DNA from: Bradyrhizobium liaoningense | Lineage (GTDB): Bacteria; Pseudomonadota; Alphaproteobacteria; Rhizobiales; Xanthobacteraceae | Reading direction: 5' to 3' | NCBI RefSeq assembly: GCF_018130785.1 | Contig: NZ_JAFCJT010000028.1 | Span: forward strand, 1 to 64,000 | DNA length: 64,000 nt | Program-made: the position numbers and the translations under genes | Part shown: piece after piece, positions 1 to 7,128 of the stretch | How positions within the stretch are numbered: position 1 is the first letter of the stretch | Layout of the letters: the number at the start of each line of letters is the position of its first letter | The notes under the pieces: generated by a model | Seen by the model: the letters and a program-made list of their open reading frames with translations, nothing else | Told to the model about the DNA's origin: nothing | The model's database searches: none

Positions 1-70
1 ACGCCTCAAGCTCAAGCGGGCCGGCTGGAACGATGCCTTCCTCTTCGAACTCCTCGGCTACATGCGATAG
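1..70 (+). CDS. C-terminal end of an unidentified protein (partial)
   Basis: An open frame entering from the left edge encodes about 22 residues ending in ...LFELLGYMR followed by TAG at 68-70. Codon use is typical of the neighbouring genes and the frame stops just before a GC-rich hairpin, which fits a true gene end. The product cannot be identified from so short a tail. It converges with hemA. Confidence 0.5.
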   Translation, partial: RLKLKRAGWNDAFLFELLGYMR

Positions 71-101
71 CCCTGCCCTCCAGGGGAGGGTGAACGAACG
101 C
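71..101. terminator. GC-rich hairpin between convergent genes, partial copy of a dispersed repeat
   Basis: The arms CCCTCC (76-81) and GGAGGG (85-90) can pair. The sequence resembles the longer repeats at 23657-23686 and 41997-42161. There is no T tract. Its position between two convergent 3' ends suggests a bidirectional transcription stop, but this is inferred. Confidence 0.4.
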
Positions 102-1331
102 CTACTCCGCCGCCAGCGACTTTTGCTTGAGCGGCAGGCCCAGGCGGTCCCACACCTGCAAGAGCGCTTCGGCGAGCTGATCGATCAAGCCGTCGTCATG
201 ATAGGGCGAGGGCGTGATGCGCAGGCGTTCGGTGCCTTTGGCTACCGTCGGATAGTTGATCGGCTGAATGTAGATGCCGTGCTGTTCCAGCAGCAGGTCG
301 GACGCCTGCTTGCATTTCTCGGCATCGCCGATGAACAGCGGCACGATATGGGTGTCGCTCGACATCACCGGCAGGCCGGCGGCATTGAGGATCGCCTTGA
401 CGCGGGCGGCGCGGTCCTGGTGGCGCTCACGCTCCCAGTTCGAGGTCTTCAGATGCTTGATCGCGGCGGTTGCGGCCGAGCAGATCGCCGGCGGCAGCGC
501 GGTGGTGAAGATGAAGCCCGGCGCGTAGGAGCGCACGGCGTCGATGATCTGGCCGTTGGCGGCGATGTAGCCGCCGAGGCAGCCGAACGCCTTGGCCAGC
601 GTGCCTTCGAGAATGTCGATGCGATGCATGACGCCGTCACGCTCGGCGATGCCGCCGCCGCGCGGGCCGTACATGCCGACGGCGTGGACCTCGTCGACAT
701 AGGTCATCGCGCCATATTTCTCGGCGAGATCGCAGATCTTGGCGAGCGGGGCGACGTCGCCGTCCATCGAATAGAGGCTCTCGCAGGCGATCAGCTTCGG
801 CCGGTTCGGACCTGCCGCCTTCAACTTCTCTTCGAGGTCGGCGAGGTCGTTGTGGCGGAACACCACGCGCTCGCAGCCGGACTGGCGGATGCCCTCGATC
901 ATCGAATTGTGGTTGAGCTCGTCCGACAGGATCAGGCAGTTCGGAATGAGCTTCGCGATGGTGGCGATGCCGGTCTGGTTCGAGACATAGCCCGAGGTGA
1001 ACAGCAGCGACGCTTCCTTGCCGTGGAGATCGGCGAGCTCGGCCTCGAGCTGCACCAGCGGATGATGCGTGCCGGCGATGTTGCGGGTGCCGCCCGCGCC
1101 GGTGCCGACTCGGGTCGCGGTTTCGACCATGGCGCCGACCACCTTCGGGTGCTGGCCCATGCCGAGATAATCGTTGGAGCACCAGATCACGACGTCGCGC
1201 TTGCCCTTGGGCGAGTGCCAGAGCGCATGCGGGAACCGGCCGGCGATGCGTTCGAGATCGGCGAACACGCGGTAGCGCCGCTCGGTATGGAGACGATCGA
1301 GGGCGGTATTGAAGAACTGGGCGTAATCCAT
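102..1331 (-). CDS. hemA: 5-aminolevulinate synthase
   Basis: This PLP enzyme condenses glycine and succinyl-CoA to 5-aminolevulinate, the first step of heme synthesis by the C4 (Shemin) route used by alphaproteobacteria. The protein begins MDYAQFFNTALDRLHTERRY and shows the family blocks CSNDYLGMGQHP, GTGAGGTRNIAGT, the aspartate of VDEVHAVGMYG and the PLP lysine block EGTLAKAFGCLGG. With the ATG at 1331 the product is 409 residues, which is the length I know for Bradyrhizobium HemA. A TTG two codons upstream is less likely. A perfect FNR/FixK-type palindrome lies 135 bp upstream. Identification is very secure. Confidence 0.97.
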   Translation of the reverse strand: MDYAQFFNTALDRLHTERRYRVFADLERIAGRFPHALWHSPKGKRDVVIWCSNDYLGMGQHPKVVGAMVETATRVGTGAGGTRNIAGTHHPLVQLEAELADLHGKEASLLFTSGYVSNQTGIATIAKLIPNCLILSDELNHNSMIEGIRQSGCERVVFRHNDLADLEEKLKAAGPNRPKLIACESLYSMDGDVAPLAKICDLAEKYGAMTYVDEVHAVGMYGPRGGGIAERDGVMHRIDILEGTLAKAFGCLGGYIAANGQIIDAVRSYAPGFIFTTALPPAICSAATAAIKHLKTSNWERERHQDRAARVKAILNAAGLPVMSSDTHIVPLFIGDAEKCKQASDLLLEQHGIYIQPINYPTVAKGTERLRITPSPYHDDGLIDQLAEALLQVWDRLGLPLKQKSLAAE

Positions 1332-1412
1332 CGGCAAAACCTAAGACGGAACTGACCAAAAGGGCGCATCTTCTTAGAGCTTTTCCAGCTCTAATGTCTA
1401 TGCGGTATCCCA

Positions 1413-1447
1413 CATTTGGGCATGGGGAGCATTTGGGCAAAATGCCC
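1413..1447. repeat. Short direct and inverted repeats in the hemA leader
   Basis: The 10-mer CATTTGGGCA occurs at 1413-1422 and again at 1430-1439, 17 bp apart. The second overlaps the inverted repeat GGGCA-AAA-TGCCC (1435-1447). If the FixK-type box acts at the usual -41.5 position, transcription would start near 1431, so these repeats sit at the start site or in the leader. A regulatory role is inference. Confidence 0.4.
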
Positions 1448-1465
1448 TATCGTGCGATTTGAAAC

Positions 1466-1479
1466 TTGATCCCGATCAA
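1466..1479. promoter_or_regulatory. FNR/FixK2-type binding site upstream of hemA
   Basis: TTGATCCCGATCAA matches the consensus TTGA-N6-TCAA on both half sites and is extended to a 16-bp palindrome by the flanking C and G. It lies between the GntR gene end (1557) and hemA (1331), both on the minus strand, so hemA is its natural target. Bradyrhizobium hemA is known to respond to oxygen limitation through the FixLJ-FixK cascade. Confidence 0.75.
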
Positions 1480-1556
1480 GTGCGCGCGAGAGGCAATGTT
1501 GCTTTGCATCATCCGCGGCGGTGCTGACCTGACCGGCCTTTCTTGGCCAACCTTTC

Positions 1557-2291
1557 TTAGCCAACCCTGGCTTTCTTCCGCGGCTCGGCGCGCGCGTCCT
1601 TGACGGCGACTGCCGGCTTCAACCAATCCGAATTGCGCAGGGCATGCGCGACGCAATCGTGGATGTGGGTGTGCAGCACTTTTGCGGCGCCCCTGGCGTC
1701 GCGCGTCAGCGCCAGCTCCTTCAGCTCGCGATGTTCGGCCGCCGCCATCTCGCCGCGGAACACCACCGCGATCATCTGGTAGCGCAGATAGCGGTCATAG
1801 ACCGCGGCATGTGCATCGAGCAGCACCTTCGAACCGCAGGCCGCGACGAGCGCGCGGTGAAACTGGAAGTCGCACTGTTTCCAGCTCTCCGCGTCGGACC
1901 GCTCGCCGGACAGCAGCATCCGCTCCATCGCCGCAAGCTTGTGATGCGCGGAGACGATGCGGGCCTCCCAGTCGAGATCGCCGGCCGCAAACGACTTCTC
2001 GATCATGTGGCCTTCGAGCAGCTCGCGCAGCTCCGCGATCTCCTGGAATTCGGTCGCCGAGATCGGCGCGACCTCGAAGCCGCGCTGGCCTTCGGCGACG
2101 ACGAATCCTTCCGAGCACAGCCGGTTCAGCGTCTCGCGCAGCGTGGAGATGCTGGTGCCGTAGGCGCCGCTCATCCGCTCGAGCTTCAGCTTCTGACCCG
2201 GCGTCAGCTTGCCGAAGATCAGGTCGGTGCGGATGCGGCGATAGGCGCTGTCGCCCACCGTCTCGGCTGTCGTGTCGGGAAGGGAGTCCAT
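1557..2291 (-). CDS. GntR family regulator (FCD/FadR-type)
   Basis: The 244-residue protein has an N-terminal winged-helix domain (about residues 12-75; YRRIRTDLIFGKLTPGQKLK then LRETLNRLCSEGFV) and an all-helical FCD effector domain (about 80-225). FCD domains usually bind a small organic acid, often with a metal held by histidines; H150 in FQFHRAL and the histidines in HTHIHDCVAH fit this. The ATG at 2291 is followed immediately by the domain. It is divergent from the TRAP operon with 158 bp between starts, so it is the likely local regulator, sensing the imported acid. The ligand is unknown. Confidence 0.88.
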   Translation of the reverse strand: MDSLPDTTAETVGDSAYRRIRTDLIFGKLTPGQKLKLERMSGAYGTSISTLRETLNRLCSEGFVVAEGQRGFEVAPISATEFQEIAELRELLEGHMIEKSFAAGDLDWEARIVSAHHKLAAMERMLLSGERSDAESWKQCDFQFHRALVAACGSKVLLDAHAAVYDRYLRYQMIAVVFRGEMAAAEHRELKELALTRDARGAAKVLHTHIHDCVAHALRNSDWLKPAVAVKDARAEPRKKARVG

Positions 2292-2449
2292 GCCTCATCC
2301 TAACGCTTTCGACGTGTATTTTGGCAAATTTCGCAACTTTATCAAGCGTTTCATGTAATATCATAGAAAATCAAAAATGTAGGTTGATTTATAATTCGTC
2401 ATATAAGACTGTCCCGCCCCTAAGAATGAGATCAACAAGGGAGGGGACG
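2292..2449. promoter_or_regulatory. Divergent promoter region of GntR gene and TRAP operon
   Basis: This 158-bp spacer is markedly AT-rich compared with its flanks. A perfect -10-like TATAAT occurs at 2390-2395 on the plus strand, but no good -35 is placed 17 bp upstream. A GGGAGGGG ribosome site ends just before the dctP ATG. Imperfect palindromic stretches near 2350-2365 could be the GntR operator, which I cannot define further. Confidence 0.45.
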
Positions 2450-3478
2450 ATGCCCGTTGGGTTCAAAGGTCTGGCTTTCGCGGCGGCGGTCGGCGCGATC
2501 GCCTTGGGCGGGATGGCGCCGGCGTCGGCGCAGGCCATTCAGGAGCGCACCATCCGCTGGGGGCATCTCAACAACACCGACCATCCCGTCAGCAAAGGCG
2601 TGCAGAAATTCGTCGAGATCGTCGCGGCAAAGAGCGGCGGCAAGATCAAGGTGCGCGAATATCCGGCCAATCAGCTCGGCAGCGAGATGCAGCAGCAATC
2701 CGCGCTGCGCGCCGGCACCCAGGAGATGCAGTCGCCGGCGACGACGTCGCTGGTCGGCATCGTCAAGGATTTTGGCCTGATCGACTTCCCGTTCATCGTC
2801 TCGACGCCGCAGCAGGCTGACGCCCTGCTCGACGGTCCGCTCGGCGCGGCGCTGCTGGCGAAGTTGCCGGAGAAGGGGCTCGTCGGCCTCGCTTACTGGG
2901 ACCTCGGCTTCCGCAACGTCACCAACAGCAAGCGTGCCATCACGAAGGGCGAGGACCTTAGCGGCATCAAGATCCGCGTGATCCCGAACCCGGTCTATCT
3001 GGAGACCTTCAAGGCGTTCAACGCCAACCCGGTGCCGATGAGTTTTTCGGAGCTCTACAGCGCGCTGGAGACGGGCACCGTCGACGGCCAGGAGAATCCG
3101 TTCTCGGTGATCCTGTCGAACAAGTTCTTCGAGGTGCAGAAATATCTCAGTGTCACCAACCACACCTATTCGACCAACATCATTCTGATCAGCAAGAAGT
3201 TCTGGGACACCCTTTCACCCGACGAGCAGAAGATTTTGCAGGACGCCGCCATCGAGGCCCGCGACTACCAGCGCCAGGTCAGTCGTGAGCAGGCCAAGGC
3301 CGCGATCGACGAGCTCAAGGCCAAGGGCATGGCGGTCAACGAGATCGCGCCCGCCGAGCTCGACCGCATGCGCGAAAAGACAAAACCGATCGCGGAAAAA
3401 TTCTCCGCCGATTACGATCCAGGGATCGTCAAGCTGTTCAACAGCGAGCTCGACCGCGTGCACGCGCTGAAGCCCTGA
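2450..3478 (+). CDS. dctP: TRAP transporter periplasmic binding protein, DctP family
   Basis: The protein captures a substrate in the periplasm and passes it to the DctQ-DctM membrane complex. It has a signal peptide of about 26 residues ending PASAQA, followed by the DctP fold. The motif around GIKIRVIPNPVYLETFKAFN and the block SFSELYSALETGTVDGQENP are characteristic; the arginine in IRV is the usual carboxylate ligand. The start ATG at 2450 is preceded by a strong GGGAGGGG. Length is 342 residues, normal for the family. DctQ, DctM and a dehydroquinase homologue follow, suggesting an alicyclic or hydroxylated organic acid. The substrate is not proven. Confidence 0.93.
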   Translation: MPVGFKGLAFAAAVGAIALGGMAPASAQAIQERTIRWGHLNNTDHPVSKGVQKFVEIVAAKSGGKIKVREYPANQLGSEMQQQSALRAGTQEMQSPATTSLVGIVKDFGLIDFPFIVSTPQQADALLDGPLGAALLAKLPEKGLVGLAYWDLGFRNVTNSKRAITKGEDLSGIKIRVIPNPVYLETFKAFNANPVPMSFSELYSALETGTVDGQENPFSVILSNKFFEVQKYLSVTNHTYSTNIILISKKFWDTLSPDEQKILQDAAIEARDYQRQVSREQAKAAIDELKAKGMAVNEIAPAELDRMREKTKPIAEKFSADYDPGIVKLFNSELDRVHALKP

Positions 3479-3504
3479 GCCGTCACGCCCGGAGCAGGCC
3501 AGAC

Positions 3505-4056
3505 ATGATGAAAGCGATCGTCAACGCATATTTCTGGCTGCTCCGCGCGGTCATCGCCGTGCTGCTCGCCGCTATGGTGGTGCTGGTGTTCGGCAATGTG
3601 GTGCTGCGCTACGGCTTCAACTCCGGCATCGCCATCTCGGAAGAGCTGTCGCGCTGGCTGTTCGTCTGGATGGTGTTCCTGGGTGCGATCATCGGCATGA
3701 AGGAGCACGCCCATCTCGGCGTCGACAGCCTGGTAAAAGTGCTGCCGCCGCTCGGCCGCAAGCTCTGCTACGGTCTCAGCCACGCGCTGATGCTTTATGC
3801 CTCGGTGCTGCTGACGGAAGGCTCGTGGAAGCAAACGGTGCTGAACTGGGACACGGTGGCGCCAGCCTCGGGGCTTTCCGTTGGCTTGTTCTATGCCGCC
3901 GGCGTCGTGTTCGGCGCCTCCTCCTGCGTGATCATCGTGTACGAGCTCTGTCGGCTCGTGACCGGACAGATCGCCGACGCCGATCTCATCGCCATCAGCG
4001 AGTCCGAGGAGCTTCCTCACGCGCCTGACGCCACGGGCGGAAAGCTTCAGGCATGA
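3505..4056 (+). CDS. dctQ: TRAP transporter small membrane subunit, DctQ family
   Basis: A 183-residue membrane protein with four predicted helices, starting after MMKAIVNAYFWLLRAV. The family hallmark near residues 40-60, ISEELSRWLFVWMVFLGA, is present, as is the amphipathic segment with MKEHAHLGVD. DctQ joins the large permease DctM and is needed for sodium-coupled uptake. It follows dctP by 26 bp and overlaps dctM by 4 bp (ATGA), which indicates translational coupling. The tail of about 25 residues is longer and more acidic than usual. Confidence 0.92.
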   Translation: MMKAIVNAYFWLLRAVIAVLLAAMVVLVFGNVVLRYGFNSGIAISEELSRWLFVWMVFLGAIIGMKEHAHLGVDSLVKVLPPLGRKLCYGLSHALMLYASVLLTEGSWKQTVLNWDTVAPASGLSVGLFYAAGVVFGASSCVIIVYELCRLVTGQIADADLIAISESEELPHAPDATGGKLQA

Positions 4057-5333
4057 CCGTCGCGGTCTTCACCTTCTCGTTGCTGGGCGCCATGGCGCTC
4101 GGCATGCCGATCGCGTTCGCGCTGATCATCTGCGGCATCGCGCTGATGACGTATCTGGCGATGTTCGATTCCCAGATCATCGCGCAGAACGTCATCAACG
4201 GTGTCGATTCCTTTCCGCTGATGGCGGTGCCGTTCTTCATCCTCGCCGGCGAGGTGATGAACACCGGCGGGCTGGCACGCCGCATCCTCAATTTTGCCAT
4301 CGCGCTGGTCGGGCACTTCCGCGGCGGGCTCGGCTATGTCGCGATCCTGACCTCGTGCATTCTGGCTTCGCTGTCGGGTTCGGCCGTCGCGGATGCCGCG
4401 GCGCTCGGTGCACTGCTGGTGCCGATGATGGCCGCCGCCGGTCATAATCGTGCCAGTGCGGCTGGCCTCGTCGCGGCCGGCGGGATCATCGCGCCCGTCA
4501 TTCCGCCCTCGATCGGTTTCGTCATCTTCGGCGTCGCCGCCAATGTCTCGATCTCGAAGCTGTTTCTGGCCGGCATCGTGCCCGGCCTCATGCTCGGCGT
4601 CGGCCTGTGCTTTGCTTGGTGGTGGGTGGTGCGCAAGGAGAATCCAGCGCGCCTGCCGCGCAAGAGTTTTGCGGAGATCTGGCGCACGCTGATCGACGGC
4701 TTCTGGGCGCTGATGCTGCCGATGATCATCATCTTCGGCCTGCGCTTCGGTATCTTCACGCCGACGGAAGCGGCCGTCGTCGTCGCGGTCTATTCGCTGG
4801 TGGTGGCGATGGGCGTCTATCGCGAGCTCAAGCCGTCGCAACTGCCGGCGCTGCTGGTCTCGACCGCGCAGACCACGGCGGTGGTGATGTTCCTCGTTGC
4901 CGCCGCGCTGGTCTCGTCCTGGCTGATCACCGTCGCCGAGATTTCCGACCAGATCGTGGCATTGACAAAACCGTTCGCCGGCAACCAGACGCTCCTGACC
5001 ATCGTGCTGATGATCATCGTCGTCATCGTCGGCACCGCGCTCGATATGACGCCGACGATCCTGATCCTGACACCGATCCTGATGCCGATTGTCAAGCAGG
5101 CCGGCATCGACCCCGTCTATTTCGGCGTGCTCTTCATCATCAACAATGCGATAGGCCTGATCACGCCGCCGGTCGGTGTCGTGCTCAACGTCGTCTGCGG
5201 CGTCTCGCGGGTGTCGATGGACGATCTGATCCGCGGGGTCTGGCCCTTCATGATCGCGCAGCTCGTCGTGCTAGCTTTGCTGACGCTGTTTCCCGTTCTC
5301 GTCACCGGACCCGCAAAATGGTTCGGTGGCTAA
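4053..5333 (+). CDS. dctM: TRAP transporter large permease, DctM family
   Basis: The 426-residue polytopic protein is the sodium-driven transport subunit. It shows the DctM signatures: FPLMAVPFFILAGEVMNTGG near residue 50, the GSAVADAAALGALLVPMM block near 110, GGIIAPVIPPSIGFVIFG near 145, and a second half repeat with DMTPTILILTPILMPI and NNAIGLITPPVGVVLNV. Length is standard. The start overlaps dctQ. The aroQ-like gene follows after 18 bp, so all four genes probably share one transcript. Confidence 0.93.
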   Translation: MTVAVFTFSLLGAMALGMPIAFALIICGIALMTYLAMFDSQIIAQNVINGVDSFPLMAVPFFILAGEVMNTGGLARRILNFAIALVGHFRGGLGYVAILTSCILASLSGSAVADAAALGALLVPMMAAAGHNRASAAGLVAAGGIIAPVIPPSIGFVIFGVAANVSISKLFLAGIVPGLMLGVGLCFAWWWVVRKENPARLPRKSFAEIWRTLIDGFWALMLPMIIIFGLRFGIFTPTEAAVVVAVYSLVVAMGVYRELKPSQLPALLVSTAQTTAVVMFLVAAALVSSWLITVAEISDQIVALTKPFAGNQTLLTIVLMIIVVIVGTALDMTPTILILTPILMPIVKQAGIDPVYFGVLFIINNAIGLITPPVGVVLNVVCGVSRVSMDDLIRGVWPFMIAQLVVLALLTLFPVLVTGPAKWFGG

Positions 5334-5351
5334 CTCCCAGAAGGACCTTCC

Positions 5352-5783
5352 ATGAAGCGCGTGATGATCCTCAACGGTCCCAACCTCAACATGCTCGGCA
5401 TCCGCGAGCCGCACATTTACGGCACCACGACGCTCGATCAGGTCAATGCGAGCTGCGAGGACGTGGCAGTGAAGCTCGGGCTCAAGCTCGCGTTCCACCA
5501 GTCTAACCATGAAGGCGTGCTGGTCGATCTGATCCAGTCAGCACGGCAGGATGCGGACGCGATCGTCATCAATCCGGCCGGCCTCTCCTTCACCTCGGTC
5601 TCGATCATGGACGCGATCAAGACATTCGAAGGCCCGGTGCTGGAAGTCCACATTTCCAACATCCACGCCCGCGACGAATATCACCGCCACTCCAAGATCT
5701 CGTTCGTGGCGACCGGCGTGATCTGCGGGCTGGGCCCGTTCGGATACATTGCGGCGCTGCACGCGATTGCGAATATGAAGTGA
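5352..5783 (+). CDS. Type II 3-dehydroquinate dehydratase homologue with altered pocket
   Basis: The 143-residue protein is clearly of the AroQ fold: GPNLNMLGIREPHIYG at the N-terminus, QSNHEGVLVD in the middle and EVHISNIHARDE near residue 100. Residues matching the catalytic Arg18, Tyr23, Asn74 and His100 are retained, as is Asp87. However, the usual THTS motif reads SFTS (His to Phe80), the second Arg of the AREEFR motif is His111, and the Glu expected at 91 is Thr. In characterised enzymes these positions contact the C4/C5 hydroxyls of the ring. It is co-transcribed with a TRAP transporter, so a catabolic dehydratase of a related acid is plausible. It may be mis-named as aroQ by homology. 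Confidence 0.8.
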   Translation: MKRVMILNGPNLNMLGIREPHIYGTTTLDQVNASCEDVAVKLGLKLAFHQSNHEGVLVDLIQSARQDADAIVINPAGLSFTSVSIMDAIKTFEGPVLEVHISNIHARDEYHRHSKISFVATGVICGLGPFGYIAALHAIANMK

Positions 5784-5803
5784 GCCGCTTCCACAAACTC
5801 GTC

Positions 5804-5865
5804 ATGCCCGGGCTTGCCCCGCCTGCGCGGCCGAAGCCGCTTCGGCGAGGCGAAGGCCCGGGCAT
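5804..5865. repeat. Nested palindromic intergenic repeat
   Basis: The outer arms ATGCCCGGGC (5804-5813) and GCCCGGGCAT (5856-5865) enclose an inner hairpin around CGAAGCCGCTTCGG. It lies between the convergent ends of the dehydroquinase homologue and the MBL gene. Similar elements are widespread in Bradyrhizobium intergenic DNA. Confidence 0.6.
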
Positions 5866-5897
5866 CCACCAACTCGTTTCGACTTGAAAGAACGTGG

Positions 5898-5920
5898 ATG
5901 GCCGGGACAAGCCCGGCCAT
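5898..5920. terminator. Perfect hairpin between convergent genes
   Basis: Arms ATGGCCGGG (5898-5906) and CCCGGCCAT (5912-5920) pair perfectly around a 5-base loop, 12 bp beyond the MBL gene stop. There is no T tract on either side. It is probably a dispersed palindrome serving as a bidirectional stop. Confidence 0.5.
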
Positions 5921-5931
5921 GACGCCGTGGC

Positions 5932-6993
5932 TCAAGTCGTGCTGAACTGCAGCACGCCGTCCCTTGTCTCCGCCGTCAGCCGGCCTTCCACGAGCATGTA
6001 GTTGACATGGGCGACGAGTTCGCCGGCGGCAAAACCCATCTGGTGTTCGTCCAGCACGTGCTTGTTGAACACGACCGGCACCAGGGCGCGCGAGGTTTGC
6101 GGCACCTCGCGGCAGGCTTCCGCGATCAGGCGGCAGCGCTCCTCGTGGTGATCGGCGAGCTGCTTGATGCGGGTCTTCAAGCCGTAGAACGGCACGCCGT
6201 GGCCGGGCAGTACCAGCAAATCATAGGGCAGGGTGGTGGTGAGGCTCGCGAGCGAGGCCAGATATTCGCCGAGCGAGTTCTGGTCGGGCTCGACCGCCCA
6301 CACGCTGACATTCGGCGAGATCTTGCTCAGCACCTGGTCGGCGGAGAGGAACAGCTTGTCGTCGGCGCAATACAGCATCACCTGGTCGAGCGCGTGGCCG
6401 CCGCCGGTGATCACCTTGAAGCGGCGGGTGCCGATCACGACCTCGTCGCCGTGCGAGATGCGGCGATAGGACGGCGGCAGCACCGAGACGCGCTTGAGAT
6501 AGTCCTGGCCGCGGCCGAGCAGCTTTTCGGTGAGCGACTCGTCCATGCCGTGGCGGCGGAAGAACAGCCGCTGCGCCTCGCGCCGCTCCTCGGTGCCGCG
6601 GTTCTGGTGATAGACCGATTGCAGATATTCGACCTGCGACATCACCAGCGGGCAGTTGAACCGCTCGACGATCCACCCCGCAAGGCCGACGTGATCGGGG
6701 TGCGAATGCGTGACGATCAGGCGCGTGATGTTGACGCCTTTCAGCGGCCCCTCGAACAGCTTGGTCCAGGCCTCGATGGTTTCCTCGTTGCCGAAGCCAG
6801 CATCGACCATGGCATAGCCGTCGCCATCGGCGAGCAGGTAGATGTTCACGTGGTTGAGGCGGAACGGCAGTTTCAGCCGCGCCCACAACACGCCGGGCCT
6901 GATCTCCACGACCTCTTCGGGGCCGGGATGCTGTTCCCAGGGGTAGCGCAGGGCCTCGGCCGAGGACTGCACGGTGTCGGTTTTTGCGTTCAT
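5932..6993 (-). CDS. MBL-fold metallohydrolase with C-terminal winged-helix-like tail
   Basis: The 353-residue protein has the metallo-beta-lactamase signature THSHPDHVG with metal ligands at about His96, His98, Asp100 and His101, a later histidine in GGGHALDQ, the aspartate of FLSADQVL, and the final histidine in VLPGHGVPF. The C-terminal part after about residue 270 resembles the helical tail of the LACTB2-like MBL group. The substrate is unknown; thioesters and nucleic acids are both known for relatives. The ATG at 6993 directly precedes the domain. No signal peptide is seen, so it is likely cytoplasmic. Confidence 0.87.
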   Translation of the reverse strand: MNAKTDTVQSSAEALRYPWEQHPGPEEVVEIRPGVLWARLKLPFRLNHVNIYLLADGDGYAMVDAGFGNEETIEAWTKLFEGPLKGVNITRLIVTHSHPDHVGLAGWIVERFNCPLVMSQVEYLQSVYHQNRGTEERREAQRLFFRRHGMDESLTEKLLGRGQDYLKRVSVLPPSYRRISHGDEVVIGTRRFKVITGGGHALDQVMLYCADDKLFLSADQVLSKISPNVSVWAVEPDQNSLGEYLASLASLTTTLPYDLLVLPGHGVPFYGLKTRIKQLADHHEERCRLIAEACREVPQTSRALVPVVFNKHVLDEHQMGFAAGELVAHVNYMLVEGRLTAETRDGVLQFSTT

Positions 6994-7080
6994 GTTACCG
7001 GCTTAAACCCACCGCGGGCGGGGCGCCAGCCGAAAAAGGACGGGCCGTGGCCTCCGCATGGCCGTCATACCGGCAGTTTT

Positions 7081-7119
7081 CCGTAGCCCGGATTACGCTT
7101 CTCGCCATCCGGGCTACGG
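7081..7119. repeat. Palindromic repeat of the GTAGCCCGGAT family
   Basis: Arms CCGTAGCCCGGAT (7081-7093) and ATCCGGGCTACGG (7107-7119) are perfect inverted repeats just past the chemoreceptor stop. The same core GTAGCCCGGAT begins the repeats at 43379 and, inverted, 53052. It could end transcription of the chemoreceptor gene. Confidence 0.6.
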
Positions 7120-7128
7120 GCCGGCGTC

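Noticed and set aside
33..1355. A 440-codon plus-strand open frame opposite hemA
   Set aside because: hemA on the minus strand is certain; the opposite frame is a product of high third-position GC.
1682..2449. Upstream extension of the dctP frame
   Set aside because: It overlaps the GntR gene and is Arg/Ser/Pro-rich. The ATG at 2450 has a strong ribosome site and is followed by a signal peptide.
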